Source: Halocafeteria seosinensis
Lineage: Eukaryota > Sar > Bigyra > Bicosoecida
Direction: 5' to 3'
Assembly: GCA_001687465.1 (NCBI GenBank)
Contig: LVLI01000321.1
Span: forward strand, 41,163-105,162
Length of the DNA: 64,000 nucleotides
The position numbers and the translations under genes are program-made. This document shows, piece after piece, positions 54,674-64,000 of this stretch. The number at the start of each line of letters is the position of its first letter. Position 1 is the first letter of the stretch. Under the pieces are notes generated by a model. That model was not told where the DNA came from. It saw only the letters and a program-made list of their open reading frames with translations, and ran no database searches.

Positions 54674-55068
54674 ATCTACATACAGTTGTTCAATTGTGGC
54701 ATGGACCAAACGAACAAAGTATACTGACCACCACACCCGTGTGTCTCGCGGTGCAAGTAGCTTCTGTCCTGAAACTCTCCCACTCGGAGGTTCCAAATAG
54801 ACGCTTTTGCTTCTGTACCTTGTGCTCGTGATGCAAGCCACTTCCTGGTCGAAGGGGGAGCCAACTCACCAGCATCGAAGTTTGAATCTGGTATGGACGG
54901 TGTTCGGCCCGGAATCCCCGGATAGGATTCCGGGCGGTTGGCCCGGGAAAACTCTGTTCACGATTCCAGACTCTCTATACACTATGGTGACCATAGTATG
55001 GGCTCGTATGAAACGTGTGAAAACTCGGAAGCACGTGTGTTTTACATAGTCGTTTGCTGTTTTTCTGG

Positions 55069-55069
55069 A

Positions 55070-55102
<33 letters not shown>
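55069..55102. repeat. (CT)n(GT)n compound microsatellite
   Basis: About thirteen CT units followed by four GT units, seen directly. Confidence 0.95.
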
Positions 55103-55103
<1 letters not shown>

Positions 55104-55616
55104 GTTGTTTGTTGTGACTATTATATACACGATATAATAGCATTTTCCGAGTCGTTTCCAGTGCCTTTTCGATGGGATTAGGTTAGCTACTAGTAGCCTA
55201 CTACCAGAGCGGCTATCACCGTTGGAATTGCGGCATGAGCCGCCACCGTAGGAGCTCCTTCGTGGGCGATATCCTTTGCCGTACACGGAAACAGCTCTCG
55301 AATCCTCGTATCTACGTCGAGTTCTTACGGCGTATGCGCTCTATGACACATGCAAGGAATGAACTATTTGAAAGAGTTTATTTTGTGTGTGATCACTCCA
55401 GATACTTCGAAAGATGAGGAACTAATAGAATTTAGTCCACTTCTTGTAGCTCATTCTCGAGCTCTTGCAAATGTCTGTCAAGGGAAGCCGACATATTACA
55501 CTGTATCCCGAACAACAAACCTGCTGCACGTGCTTGGCATGCTGTCAGTAACGCTTTCTGCTGTGGGTTTAGTGTCCCTTTCAGAGTCCGTGAAAGCTAC
55601 TCTCTGCAACATCTTC

Positions 55617-55639
55617 CCGGCCGGTGGGCTATCTGTCAC
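55617..55639 (-). repeat. dispersed 23-nt element, copy 2 (inverted)
   Basis: Reverse complement of the element at 51905 and 63069, identical over 23 nt. Confidence 0.85.
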
Positions 55640-55688
55640 ATTTGTGCGTGTGTCTCTCAGGTGGTGCCCCCTCACTACCAANCCCTAA

Positions 55689-56210
55689 GGCGGACCGTCA
55701 ACTGAGTATGTTCCACGTAACGGACGTCAGTGTTCCCAAAGTCATTGCACACAACGTAAACTGCTCCAAATCAGTGGTACTCCGGAAAAATACTGTAGTC
55801 TTTGTCCAAACGGAAGTGTTCTAAACGACAATCAAGAGGAATGTAAACCATGCGAACTGTTCGAAGTCAGATATGTGTGTATGTTTGAAGTTGCTGCGAC
55901 AGGAGACTCAAGTCGCAAGCCCTGCCCTCCTGGATCTATTCCAAATGGACAACAAAAACTATGTCTGCCGTGTGCCGAGAACCAGGTGTCTTCTGAAGCT
56001 AACCATATGTGCGAAACTTGTGCGGTAGGAACAACTCCTGATGGGGACGATAGCCACTGTACTCCGTGTCCCGGTGGTATGTACGCTCTAGAAGCAAGTG
56101 AGGCCTGTGTCATCTGTCCTCCTGGCACCCTTCCCAATGAAGGCCAGAGTGGGTGTAAAGCGTTGCAGGCCCAGCTTCCCCAGCGGACGGTTCGCGGGAG
56201 CCTCCTCTAA
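55689..56210 (+). pseudogene. cysteine-rich (GCC2/EphR-like) extracellular repeat fragment
   Basis: A 173-codon open frame lacking a good ATG. Five or six units of the form C-x-x-C-P-x-G-(S/T)-x-x-N appear: CSLCPNGSVLND, KPCPPGSIPNGQQ, CETCAVGTTPDG, CTPCPGGMYALEA and CVICPPGTLPNEG. These match the cysteine-rich repeats of the ephrin-receptor-like/GCC2 type found in large extracellular proteins. The frame begins after a stop near the ambiguous base at 55682 and ends without a membrane anchor. It is probably a fragment of a larger gene, or an internal exon of one I cannot reconstruct. Confidence 0.5.
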
Positions 56211-57028
56211 CCCGAAAGAAATGACGTCCAGTGGTCCAGTAGAGATTTGATGCTTTGCTTATTCAGTAGGATGAAGAAAAACCATTGGGGTAACAATTGA
56301 GTCGACGACGACGTATATTTATGATCTACCAGCTTAGGTCATGCCCCACGGCGCTTGATACGCAACCGGTGTATCGTCAGCGATGCCATGGGATTCCGAG
56401 TCTGCATCCTAGCATCGTTTCCAGGTATCTGCGCGGCCGCGTTCGATTCGAAGAACGTCAAATGAGGTGCGTGGCGTCGTCGAGGGAGCAGGGAGCGTCC
56501 GAGATCAGTGAGATGCGTCGCGTGGCGCGGGTGCAAGTCCAGAATTCACGAATATCCAATGTGAATGCCATCCAGGTAAATTACTTCCGCTGATTCGGTA
56601 GCACATCTTCGGGAAGAAAAAAAGAAAAACACATATGTACACTGTTCGTTTGTAAAGAATCTTCTACACTTTAAATAAATAAATTTAATTTCCTTTAAGT
56701 TCAAATTCTCGTCTTCCGTTTTTAGACGTGGCTCTCCGGAGTCACTCTCGGGGTGGTGAAACACTGGTGATTCACACGCAGGCTCTGAGCGAGACGAGGC
56801 ATGACCACGATACCCCTGTTGTGAGCTGCATGTTCTCATCATGAGCAGCTAGTCTTGGTAAGATTAGAGGATTGTCACCCTCGAGGATAGACGATACGGC
56901 ACGAGACAAGTTTGTTCTATAGTACTGTCATCGGAAGCTCTGTCGCTCAAAGAACTTGTGGCCAAGAACGTATCTTAACAAAGACGGCTGAGGCCTAACC
57001 GAAATCCAAACCATCTTTAAACGCAACT
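56211..57028. other. intergenic, nothing recognised
   Basis: About 820 nt of short frames with an A/T-rich stretch near 56610–56700. Presumed promoter of the next gene. Confidence 0.4.
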
Positions 57029-59174
57029 ATGGAGTCTTCCTCAGATGCGCCCAGCGTCCCTACGACGGCTGGTACACGCCCCACCACTGCTGCTATCGTC
57101 TCGGATGGCAGCGAAGAGCAAAAAGGTGGAAATTTCCAGTTTTCGTATGCAGCGAACCAGTCACCACCCGGACAGGAGGGCCAAGGGCCTCCTCCCCCAC
57201 CTCAACCTCAGCAGCACCAGCAAGCTCGCCCTGGTATGGGCGGTCCCCGTGGAGTCCAACCGGGGTATAGTGCTCCAATGGAGAGTGGGTATGCCCCGCC
57301 AAGGGGTCCACCGTCCTCTGCCGGCATGAATCAGTTCGCGTATAGTCATCATGGAGGACGTGGACGCGCTCCACCTCATCAGCCAGGTCCAACTCCACAA
57401 CATCCAGGTATTGGTATGGGAGGAATGCCCCACCACCCCGGGTTTGATTGGACTAACCAATGGGGTGGACAGCCACAGCAAGGAGGAGCAGGTGCTAGGC
57501 CAGGTGCTGGCAAAGGCGCAATGCCTGGAATGGGACATAGAACTGGATTCCCGGTATCAGACGAGTACCAGCCTATGGCAGATGAAGAAGAGTTACCCGT
57601 TGAACCGGAATATAAGGAGAAGAAAGATGAATGGATGCGCTGCCGTGCAGCTTTGCGAAGGCACGAAGACTTTTCACATTGGCTGGTAAGTGGTGCAGTA
57701 CTTCTGGACCAACGTAGCCTTAGTACACTATACGCTGCACTATATTGGCGTACAGGATTATGTCACCCCTGACAAAAGACGAACTTGGCCAAAATACGAG
57801 CCAGGAGGGAAGCCCAATCCTCAGGAGCCGACTTACTTTGAGAGTGCTGACATCACCGAGGTAGACCCCACCGAGAGGCGAAATAAATGGGGCCACATCA
57901 ACCCGGGCTTCTTTTTCACTGCTCCTGCGGCAAACACGCTCGAGGTTACGGACTCTACAGTAATTGTAACAACGCTTAAACCTTTGGGAAAATCATCCGC
58001 AAATGTTATCATGCTAACAGACATCGACCGTTGTCAGCTGGACTATAAGGCTCCTCCGAATTACTCGTTTATGCAGCTTGTAGCATACTTTTTGAATTCT
58101 CGAGCGGGAATTGTGTTCCGGTCTCAAATGCTATTCGTTACCATGATGATTTTGATGTTCCTGGGTATGCTCTTCATCCCGGCTGATGGTTTCGGCATTC
58201 TCTTCTTGTTATTAGCGGCTCTCCTAAATCGTAAGAAAGGGAAATCAGTTTTGTAGGTCAACTACTGAACTAGTTACAAATTTCTTTGTTTCATTTTTAC
58301 TATCTCTGCAGTGATTCTTGTCGTGCTATCGATTTTGCGTGATCACGGGCTCTGGAGGGGCAAGCCAGATAATCCAAATGAGAAAGGAGATCCATACCCA
58401 ACTTGGGTGAAGTATCAACACCAACTCGGTCTTATGGAACGCAATAAGCATCACCCGTTCGGCTTTTGCGTGAACGAAGATGGTACATACGAAGTCCGTA
58501 AGTTCATGATATCTATATCCTCTATGATAGCGTAGAACAATAACAATTATATATTTTTCTGTATGTTCGCAGCGGACGAAATCGACGGTGACATAACGGT
58601 GGAGGAATATGAACACTACCGTCGGGATGGCGATGGAAGGCTCAATTCCTGTGGATGTTCCTTGACAACTGTATGGTCCATGCTATTGTGTGTCATCGGA
58701 CTCGGCGCCACAGCGTTGTGTTTCTACTGTGGGCACGATCTACTCGGAAAGGCGTTCCGCGCTGCAGAAGAAGCACGCGCAGGTCAGACTAATGTACCGT
58801 CGCCAAACACTGATGACACCGCGGATGACGACGGCTGGAACGCGGACATGAACGATCATGTACCCTGTTTACCCTGCGTAACTTCAATGGGAGGTTATAT
58901 GTTTTTCATTCTGATCGCAAAAATGTGTGCGTTCGGTCCTCTGCCCGTCTTTTATTACAATTATGTCCCGCGGTCTACGTGTGTACTGAATATTCAGCAA
59001 CGTGGGCAAAACATTGCTTCTGTCGATCTGGGCGACATCGAAAATGCGAAAGGCGCAGCTTCCTACATCATGTATAAGAGTGAACAACGTCGTGAGACGG
59101 AACTAAAGCGAGATATTGCGTACACAAAGAGTTTTTTCAGCAACGTGAAAGAACTCCAGGATTCCAGTGGTTGA
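57029..59174 (+). CDS. multi-pass membrane protein with Pro/Gly/Gln-rich N-terminus
   Basis: Four exons: 57029–57685, 57756–58230, 58312–58497 and 58573–59174 (639 aa; donors GTAAGT, GTAAGA, GTAAGT). Residues ~30–190 are disordered and rich in Pro, Gly, Gln and Met (GQGPPPPPQPQQHQQ, PGIGMGGMPHHPG). A globular part follows (YVTPDKRRTWPKYEPGG, GHINPGFFFTAPAA). Two hydrophobic hairpins lie near residues 345–395 (LFVTMMILMFLGMLFIP, FGILFLLLAALLNLILVV). Two more helices bracket a Cys/Asp-rich loop in exon 4 (VWSMLLCVIGLGATALCF, MGGYMFFILIAKMCAFG). The C-terminus is a charged helix. I do not recognise the family. It might be an endomembrane protein with a phase-separating N-terminus, which is inference from composition. 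Confidence 0.75.
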
Positions 59175-59459
59175 TTGCCATTGATGACATTGCACAAGAA
59201 CTACGAATGATTCCAGTAGCCAGAGCAAATACACAGGACGACTTTTGTTCCAACGGAAGTACCCAATTTAACTTGTATGAGAACCACCGTCTCTTTTACC
59301 TGGGTGTAACTTCCTCGGCAACACAACTTCAAGTGGGAATTCAATTCCTGAGAAGTAGTGTAACTTGTTGCGATAGCATTGTTAATTTTTTTCGTTCCCA
59401 TATCGTTTCCAATAAATAAATTAAAAAAAACAGTACGATATTTCTCCCGCCCGCCAAGT

Positions 59460-61734
59460 ATGGCTAGCGAGAGCAAACGCAATGAGGAGAATGAATACCC
59501 TCGGTACCACCGTGGGTACCCTGGTCAGTCGGAGGAGGACGCTGGAAGTGGAGGCGGCTACTCGGATTTGGATATCTTCGAGAAGCAGACGTGGCAGCAG
59601 AAGTTTTACATCTTTTACGTGACGGCCATCGGCGCCATCGGCGGACTGCTCTTCGGCTACGATACGGTATGTAGGAGCACTCGCTCTTTTGCACATGAAC
59701 ACTGGAATATAGGGGGAATGGTGTCGTCCTGCAGGGTGTCGTTTCGGGAGCTTTGTTGCAGATTGACTCAGATTTTCACCTCACCGATATCGAGAAGGAA
59801 TCCGTCGTAAGCATCGCAGTTTTAGGGGCCATCCTAGGGGCGTCCTGCTCCGGGTACTTGAGCAATCGTATCGGTCGAAAAATGGTGGTCATGATCGCCT
59901 CCGTGGTCTTCGTGGGAGGAGCGATTCTCATGGGAGTTGCGCATACTTTGACCAGCTTGCTTCTCGGAAGGCTTACGGTGGGTATTGGGATCGGACAAGC
60001 GTCCATGGTGGTACCCATGTACATTGCTGAAATGGCACCTTCGGAATACCGCGGTGGACTCGTGACGGTGAACACGCTCTTTATTACAGGAGGCCAGTTC
60101 GTGGCAGCGTTGGTCGATGGAGCCTTCTCGGACCAAAAGGGAGGCTGGAGATGGATGCTCGGATTAGGAGCTGTTCCAGCTGCGATCCAGTTTATCGGCC
60201 TCTTTGGCTTACCAGAATCGCCAAGGTACTTGATTAGCCGCGGCAAAATTCATACAGCTCGGCTGGCGCTCATCAAACTTCGAGGCCAGCCTGCTCGTAA
60301 GATACCCAAGACCAGTTATGGAACTGAAATGTCTGGTTGCAGGGGTACAGCAAAAGCAGGAAATGCAGCTTCCTACTCTTCCGAGTCTTCAACAGGCGAT
60401 TACAGTGACCGCGAAACTTTGCTGAACAAGCTTCAAGATGGAGAGGAATCAACGGTGGCGGCAGCCACAACTGCTAGAAGGAATGAACCAACAGAAGGCC
60501 GATCAAGCCTTAGCTTGCGCTATTCAGAAGATAACAGTGACGACGAAAAAGAGGACGATCCAATTGAGCAAGAGCTTCAAGAAATTCAGGATGCAGTACG
60601 GGATGAAGTAAAGCAACAGCAAGCCTTGATCGGAGTGACTGAAGAAGGCAGTACCAAACAGATACCTGAAAGATTTTGTAGCAAACTTCGGGCTTATGCC
60701 AATGCAACGAAACTCATGTTTGCGAGCCCCGCCATCCGAAGAGCCCTTCTTGTGGGATGCGTCTTACAGATGCTACAGCAGTTCGCCGGTATCAACACTG
60801 TCATGTATTACTCGGGGACTATTCTCCACAATGCTGGGTTTGATAATAAAACCGCTATTTGGCTCACAGCAGTGGTTGCATTTACTAACTTCGTGTTTAG
60901 TGGCTTGGGATTACGGTTCGTGGAAACCTCGTACGTGCTCAAGGCATGCAATTCACTGCGTGATGTTAGCTTCTTATTTAATTTTTCCTGTTTACCTATT
61001 GCAGAGGGAGGAGGAAGCTGACTCTATTTTCGGTTACTGGGGTAACCATATCGTTACTTCTTCTGGGTGGAGTGTTCTTCGTAAAGCGTCAATATTCGGC
61101 CACTGCTCTTACACTCGGTGAAAATGCTCCTTCTCAAGGGCACTGTACGACATTTGGGAACTGCGGGGACTGTGTAATCAATGATAAGTGCGGATTCCTC
61201 GGGAATGAAACATCCGGATACTGTCTGAAAGGAAATGTCGACAAACCATCCAATTACGAGGAAAGATATCCTGAATCGTATAAATGGGAGTTTAATCGCT
61301 GTCTAGGGTCCCTTCAACAGGATCTTGGCTGGGCTGCATTGGCTTCGTTGACTCTATATCTCATGTGTTTTGCACCAGGCTTAGCGTAAGTAACTGCATT
61401 TTGCGTGCGCATTGTTGGTAGCTCAATACTTATTGTCTAGTAATACTTTTCTTTTATATTTTGCAGCTCAACGCCATGGACAGTCAATAGTGAAATCTAT
61501 CCTACACAGGTACGGGCTTCGGCGGTGTCGATAGCCACTACTGTTAACTGGATATCTAATCTCTTAATTTCTATGACCTTTTTGAGCCTTGCTGCTGCAA
61601 TCACTTCATTTGGCGCATTTTGCCTTTATGCTGCTGTCTCATTTGCCGCTGGGGTTTTCTTGTATATCCGGCTTCCAGAAACGAAAGGAAAGACCCTGGA
61701 GGAAATTCAGGAGCTCTTTACACGCAATAGCTGA
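59460..61734 (+). CDS. MFS sugar/myo-inositol proton symporter with PSI-like loop
   Basis: Four exons: 59460–59666, 59735–60930, 61005–61385 and 61467–61734 (683 aa). Major-facilitator landmarks: GGLLFGYDT | GVVSGALL across intron 1, SNRIGRK, PMYIAEMAPSEYRGG, GLPESPRYLI, QQFAGINTVMYYSG, GRRKLTLFSVTG across intron 2, PWTVNSEIYPTQVRA and the closing RLPETKGKTLEEI. The cytosolic loop between helices 6 and 7 is unusually long (~130 residues, Ser/Glu-rich). After helix 9 there is an extracellular cysteine cluster (CTTFGNCGDCVINDKCGF), like the PSI domain of plant INT2-type and animal HMIT inositol transporters. Inositol as substrate is therefore favoured over glucose. That is inference. Confidence 0.9.
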
Positions 61735-63462
61735 GTTCCAGTGCCAACTTGATACTACTTCGTATTGGTTGAAATGTCTTATTCGGTTGAAATGTCTTAT
61801 TCGGCCAGGAAACGTATAAATCGGATTTAGAGCCTCAAGTTTAGACTCAATGACGGAAAAGATGAGCCCGCAAGGTATCCAGTGCTTGATTGTTTTGGAT
61901 GGTATCTCTGTAAACGGTTCAGAAGGCAACGGAATTGTCGAGATGAGTGAGTATGGTAAAAGGCTTCATCCCGCAGAAAATTCCACAATAGCTTTAGGTA
62001 TTTAGCGAAAGCCACTGTCAGACAGAACCACTTGGACAAGTTTCGTTCATGTCTGGAAGAGCTGTGTTAGAAAGCGTAGAGGAGCAAGCAAGATAGGATG
62101 AAAACTATACAATTACTCAGCGTGTTGAATGCAATATTTATTGGGTGCAAACGGCAGATACAGGGTAGTCTTTAGTTGGAGCAAGTACCTATTGGCGGAG
62201 GCATGTGTCCTAAGTGCCCTCTATATTGTTTTCTTTGTTCCGATGGTCAGCGGTATACTGCCGAATATGGAAAAGCCTCTGAAAATAGCAAATAAAGATA
62301 CGCATATTCGCCACTAAAGGAATCCTCGACCTCTTGGGATATGGAGTCCAATAAAACCAAGCTTCGCGGGAATAGAGTTTCTAATTCTAGACGCCGGTGG
62401 AAAGTATGCATATACTTATACACGCGTTCTATTCAATACGGTGATGCCGCGGCGCTGCAGCTGAAGTGGTGTTTTGAGCTACATCAATGATGTAAAACGA
62501 GTCATATCCTGCGTCTATATCCCGTTGCGAGGAACAGGAAAAAAGGAGTTGGAAAGCAAAGAGACAAAGCAAGCACAGAAAAACCAAAAGTGGACGATCA
62601 AGACTTTATCTCAGGCGGGGATCGAAGCATTTAGTTCGACACGCAGAAAGATGTAGCGCGTATAGTCTACAGGCTACACTAGGACCGCTCGGACATCTTC
62701 ACGTTGAGCCGCATTAACGTGACAGGCAGTTTGACTTTCCAAGGTTCCGCATCTCCCTTGCTCCCGAGTGAGAGCCAGGAAATTCTTGAGGAACTTGATA
62801 ACGTCTTCCCCGAAGCGGCCCTTCGCCTGGGGATAATTTCCGTGTGGTGATCCCTCAACCGTTTGCTGAAAGGCGATAGGAAAAAGCTTTTGTAGCAAGC
62901 TTCCCAATTAATAGCTTACACCTTCCACGAAATCTTATGTTTAGTAAAAAGAAGGAAGTCGATAAAATCATGAAGGATTTTGGCAAAGTACTTCAGGATC
63001 GCCACCGTGATGCAACTAGGAATCAGGAAGCGAAGCACGTTATGTGTGCGTGGGGCACACACACATATGTGACAGATAGCCCACCGGCCGGGGAGTTGAC
63101 CGCATCCTCTTAAGGAGGAGCGGTATGCGCCCGTGTTAAGCAGCGACCGGCCCGCTGTTCCAATCACTTCTTCGCACAGAAACTTTCAAATAGAAAATCC
63201 AAGGGTGACAGCGATTTCCACGGAGACCTCAACATACGAGAAATGGTGCTTAGCTCAGTGAATTTCGGTTCATATTGTATATCATTGGGTCATATTGAAT
63301 TGTGTTCAAACGTACAATTCTTAGCCCTCCGCCAACGCACGCCCACTGTGTTTTTGTTATTGTTGGAAACCTGTTATAAAAGTATTTTCACAGGGACGGT
63401 ACACTTGATCATACGCTTCCGACAACTCACCCCTAGATACATCGACTACGGCAGCAGTTTAG
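61735..63462. other. 1.7-kb region without an intact gene
   Basis: Short frames only. A small tandem repeat ATGTCTTATTCGG(T/C) lies near 61771–61806, and the third copy of the dispersed 23-nt element at 63069. Probably flank of the retroelement remnant that follows. Confidence 0.4.
63069..63091 (+). repeat. dispersed 23-nt element, copy 3
   Basis: Identical over 23 nt to 51905–51927 and, inverted, 55617–55639. It lies about 400 nt before the reverse-transcriptase remnant. Confidence 0.85.
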
Positions 63463-64000
63463 TTCTGGTTTTGTTTTGGTCTGTCACTCTATTGGGACAA
63501 TTTGGGAGTTTCGGCGAATCAGCTTCAAGTTGAAGTTCAAGGGTTGAGTGACAAGTGTAGTATGTGCATCCCCACAGGAACGGGCCCGCACCACACGCAA
63601 GACTTGGAATGGAACTACACGGCGGAAGGCATCGTAGTCCTGGGTGCTCCCATAGGGAAGCCTTCCTATGAAGACGATATTTGTCTGAAGAAGATCACTG
63701 AACTGCAGAACCTAATCACCGTACAGACGGAAGAAACAATCCCGCTTCAATATAGATACCTGCTCCTGCGGTTGACTTGTATCCCCGCGATCAATTACCT
63801 GCTCCGAACAGTACCCAACAAGAATAGGCCAGTGGCGACGTGTGCCTTCGACGAAGCCATCAAGATGGTACTTTGCACATTGCTGGGACTGGACAGCACG
63901 GAGCGTGACACCCCGACCGCTAATCTAGCCCTTCAGCAGGCGGCGCTGCCCCTCAGATTCGGAGGCTTGGGACTGACATCGGCCACAGACATCTCAGTAC
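63463..64000 (+). mobile_element. non-LTR retroelement reverse-transcriptase C-terminal fragment, cut by window end
   Basis: An open frame runs from 63463 to the edge. It encodes the segment typical of LINE-type RT beyond the catalytic palm: EGIVVLGAPIGKPSYEDD, YLLLRLTCIPAINYLLRTVP, CAFDEAIKMVLCTLLGL and LALQQAALPLRFGGLGLTS. The LP.R.GGLGL block is characteristic of RT-related proteins in algal and plant genomes. Upstream the YxDD catalytic region is not visible and a stop lies at 63460–63462, so this is a 5'-truncated or decayed copy. Its 3' end lies outside the window. Confidence 0.75.

Larger units (their letters stand above)
54674..55688. other. degenerate region with one ambiguous base
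   Basis: It holds the FG-GAP gene's upstream flank, a CT/GT microsatellite at 55069–55102 and the inverted copy of the dispersed 23-nt element. An N occurs at 55682. A decayed frame near 55590–55650 reads LPGRWAICHICAC, like a cysteine-rich repeat fragment. Confidence 0.45.

Noticed and set aside
1-64000. CRISPR arrays, bacterial operons, phage or plasmid features
   Set aside because: The window is intron-bearing eukaryotic DNA; no regularly spaced short palindromic repeats or Shine–Dalgarno-linked gene strings are present.

Overview
The window is nuclear DNA of a eukaryote. Most genes are split by short spliceosomal introns, typically 41–80 nt and up to about 380 nt. Donors are GTAAGT, GTACGT or GTATGT and acceptors are mostly (T)GCAG. 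There is one nuclear-type tRNA-Pro(CGG). The protein set mixes general eukaryotic housekeeping genes with plant/alga-leaning ones: a SPIRAL1-type microtubule protein, an inositol/sugar transporter with a PSI-like loop, and acetyltransferases resembling the small plant GNAT At1g77540. It also has protist-type architectures: U-box/VWA/Hint, GLUG repeats with a Ser/Pro tail, and an integrin-alpha-like FG-GAP protein. My best guess is an alga or other archaeplastid-like protist. This is inference, and the species cannot be named from the sequence.

Layout. 0–2.3 kb: the edge of one gene and an organellar TPR protein (minus). 2.3–9.5 kb: a decayed, duplicated region carrying one GLUG-repeat surface protein. 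9.5–14 kb: a kinase and a pseudokinase, head to head. 15.5–17.2 kb: a three-GYF protein, then tRNA-Pro, then RRP6 (18–20.9 kb). 21.4–25 kb: a SPIRAL1-like gene and a U-box/VWA/Hint protein. 25.2–30.5 kb: NOLC1/SRP40 and DDX31/DBP7 (minus). 31.6–43.6 kb: two GNAT paralogues in opposite orientation flank MTHFR, an ARM-like protein, methionine synthase reductase and an LYR protein, followed by a ChaC glutathione cyclotransferase. 43.7–46.9 kb: the PRP5/DDX46 splicing helicase. 48–49.3 kb: an orphan, probably organellar protein. 49.8–56.2 kb: a repeat-rich, decaying region with remnants of cysteine-rich membrane proteins and one intact FG-GAP protein. 57–61.7 kb: an unknown multi-pass membrane protein and a sugar/inositol transporter. 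63.5–64 kb: the start of a non-LTR reverse-transcriptase fragment cut by the window end.

Functional themes. One-carbon and sulfur metabolism: MTHFR makes 5-methyl-THF, MTRR reactivates cobalamin-dependent methionine synthase, and ChaC degrades glutathione. RNA and ribosome biogenesis: RRP6, NOLC1, DDX31 and PRP5. Signalling and proteostasis: the kinase/pseudokinase pair and the U-box protein. Exon models were built by hand. Each multi-exon model given as complete sums to a whole number of codons, but none has transcript support.
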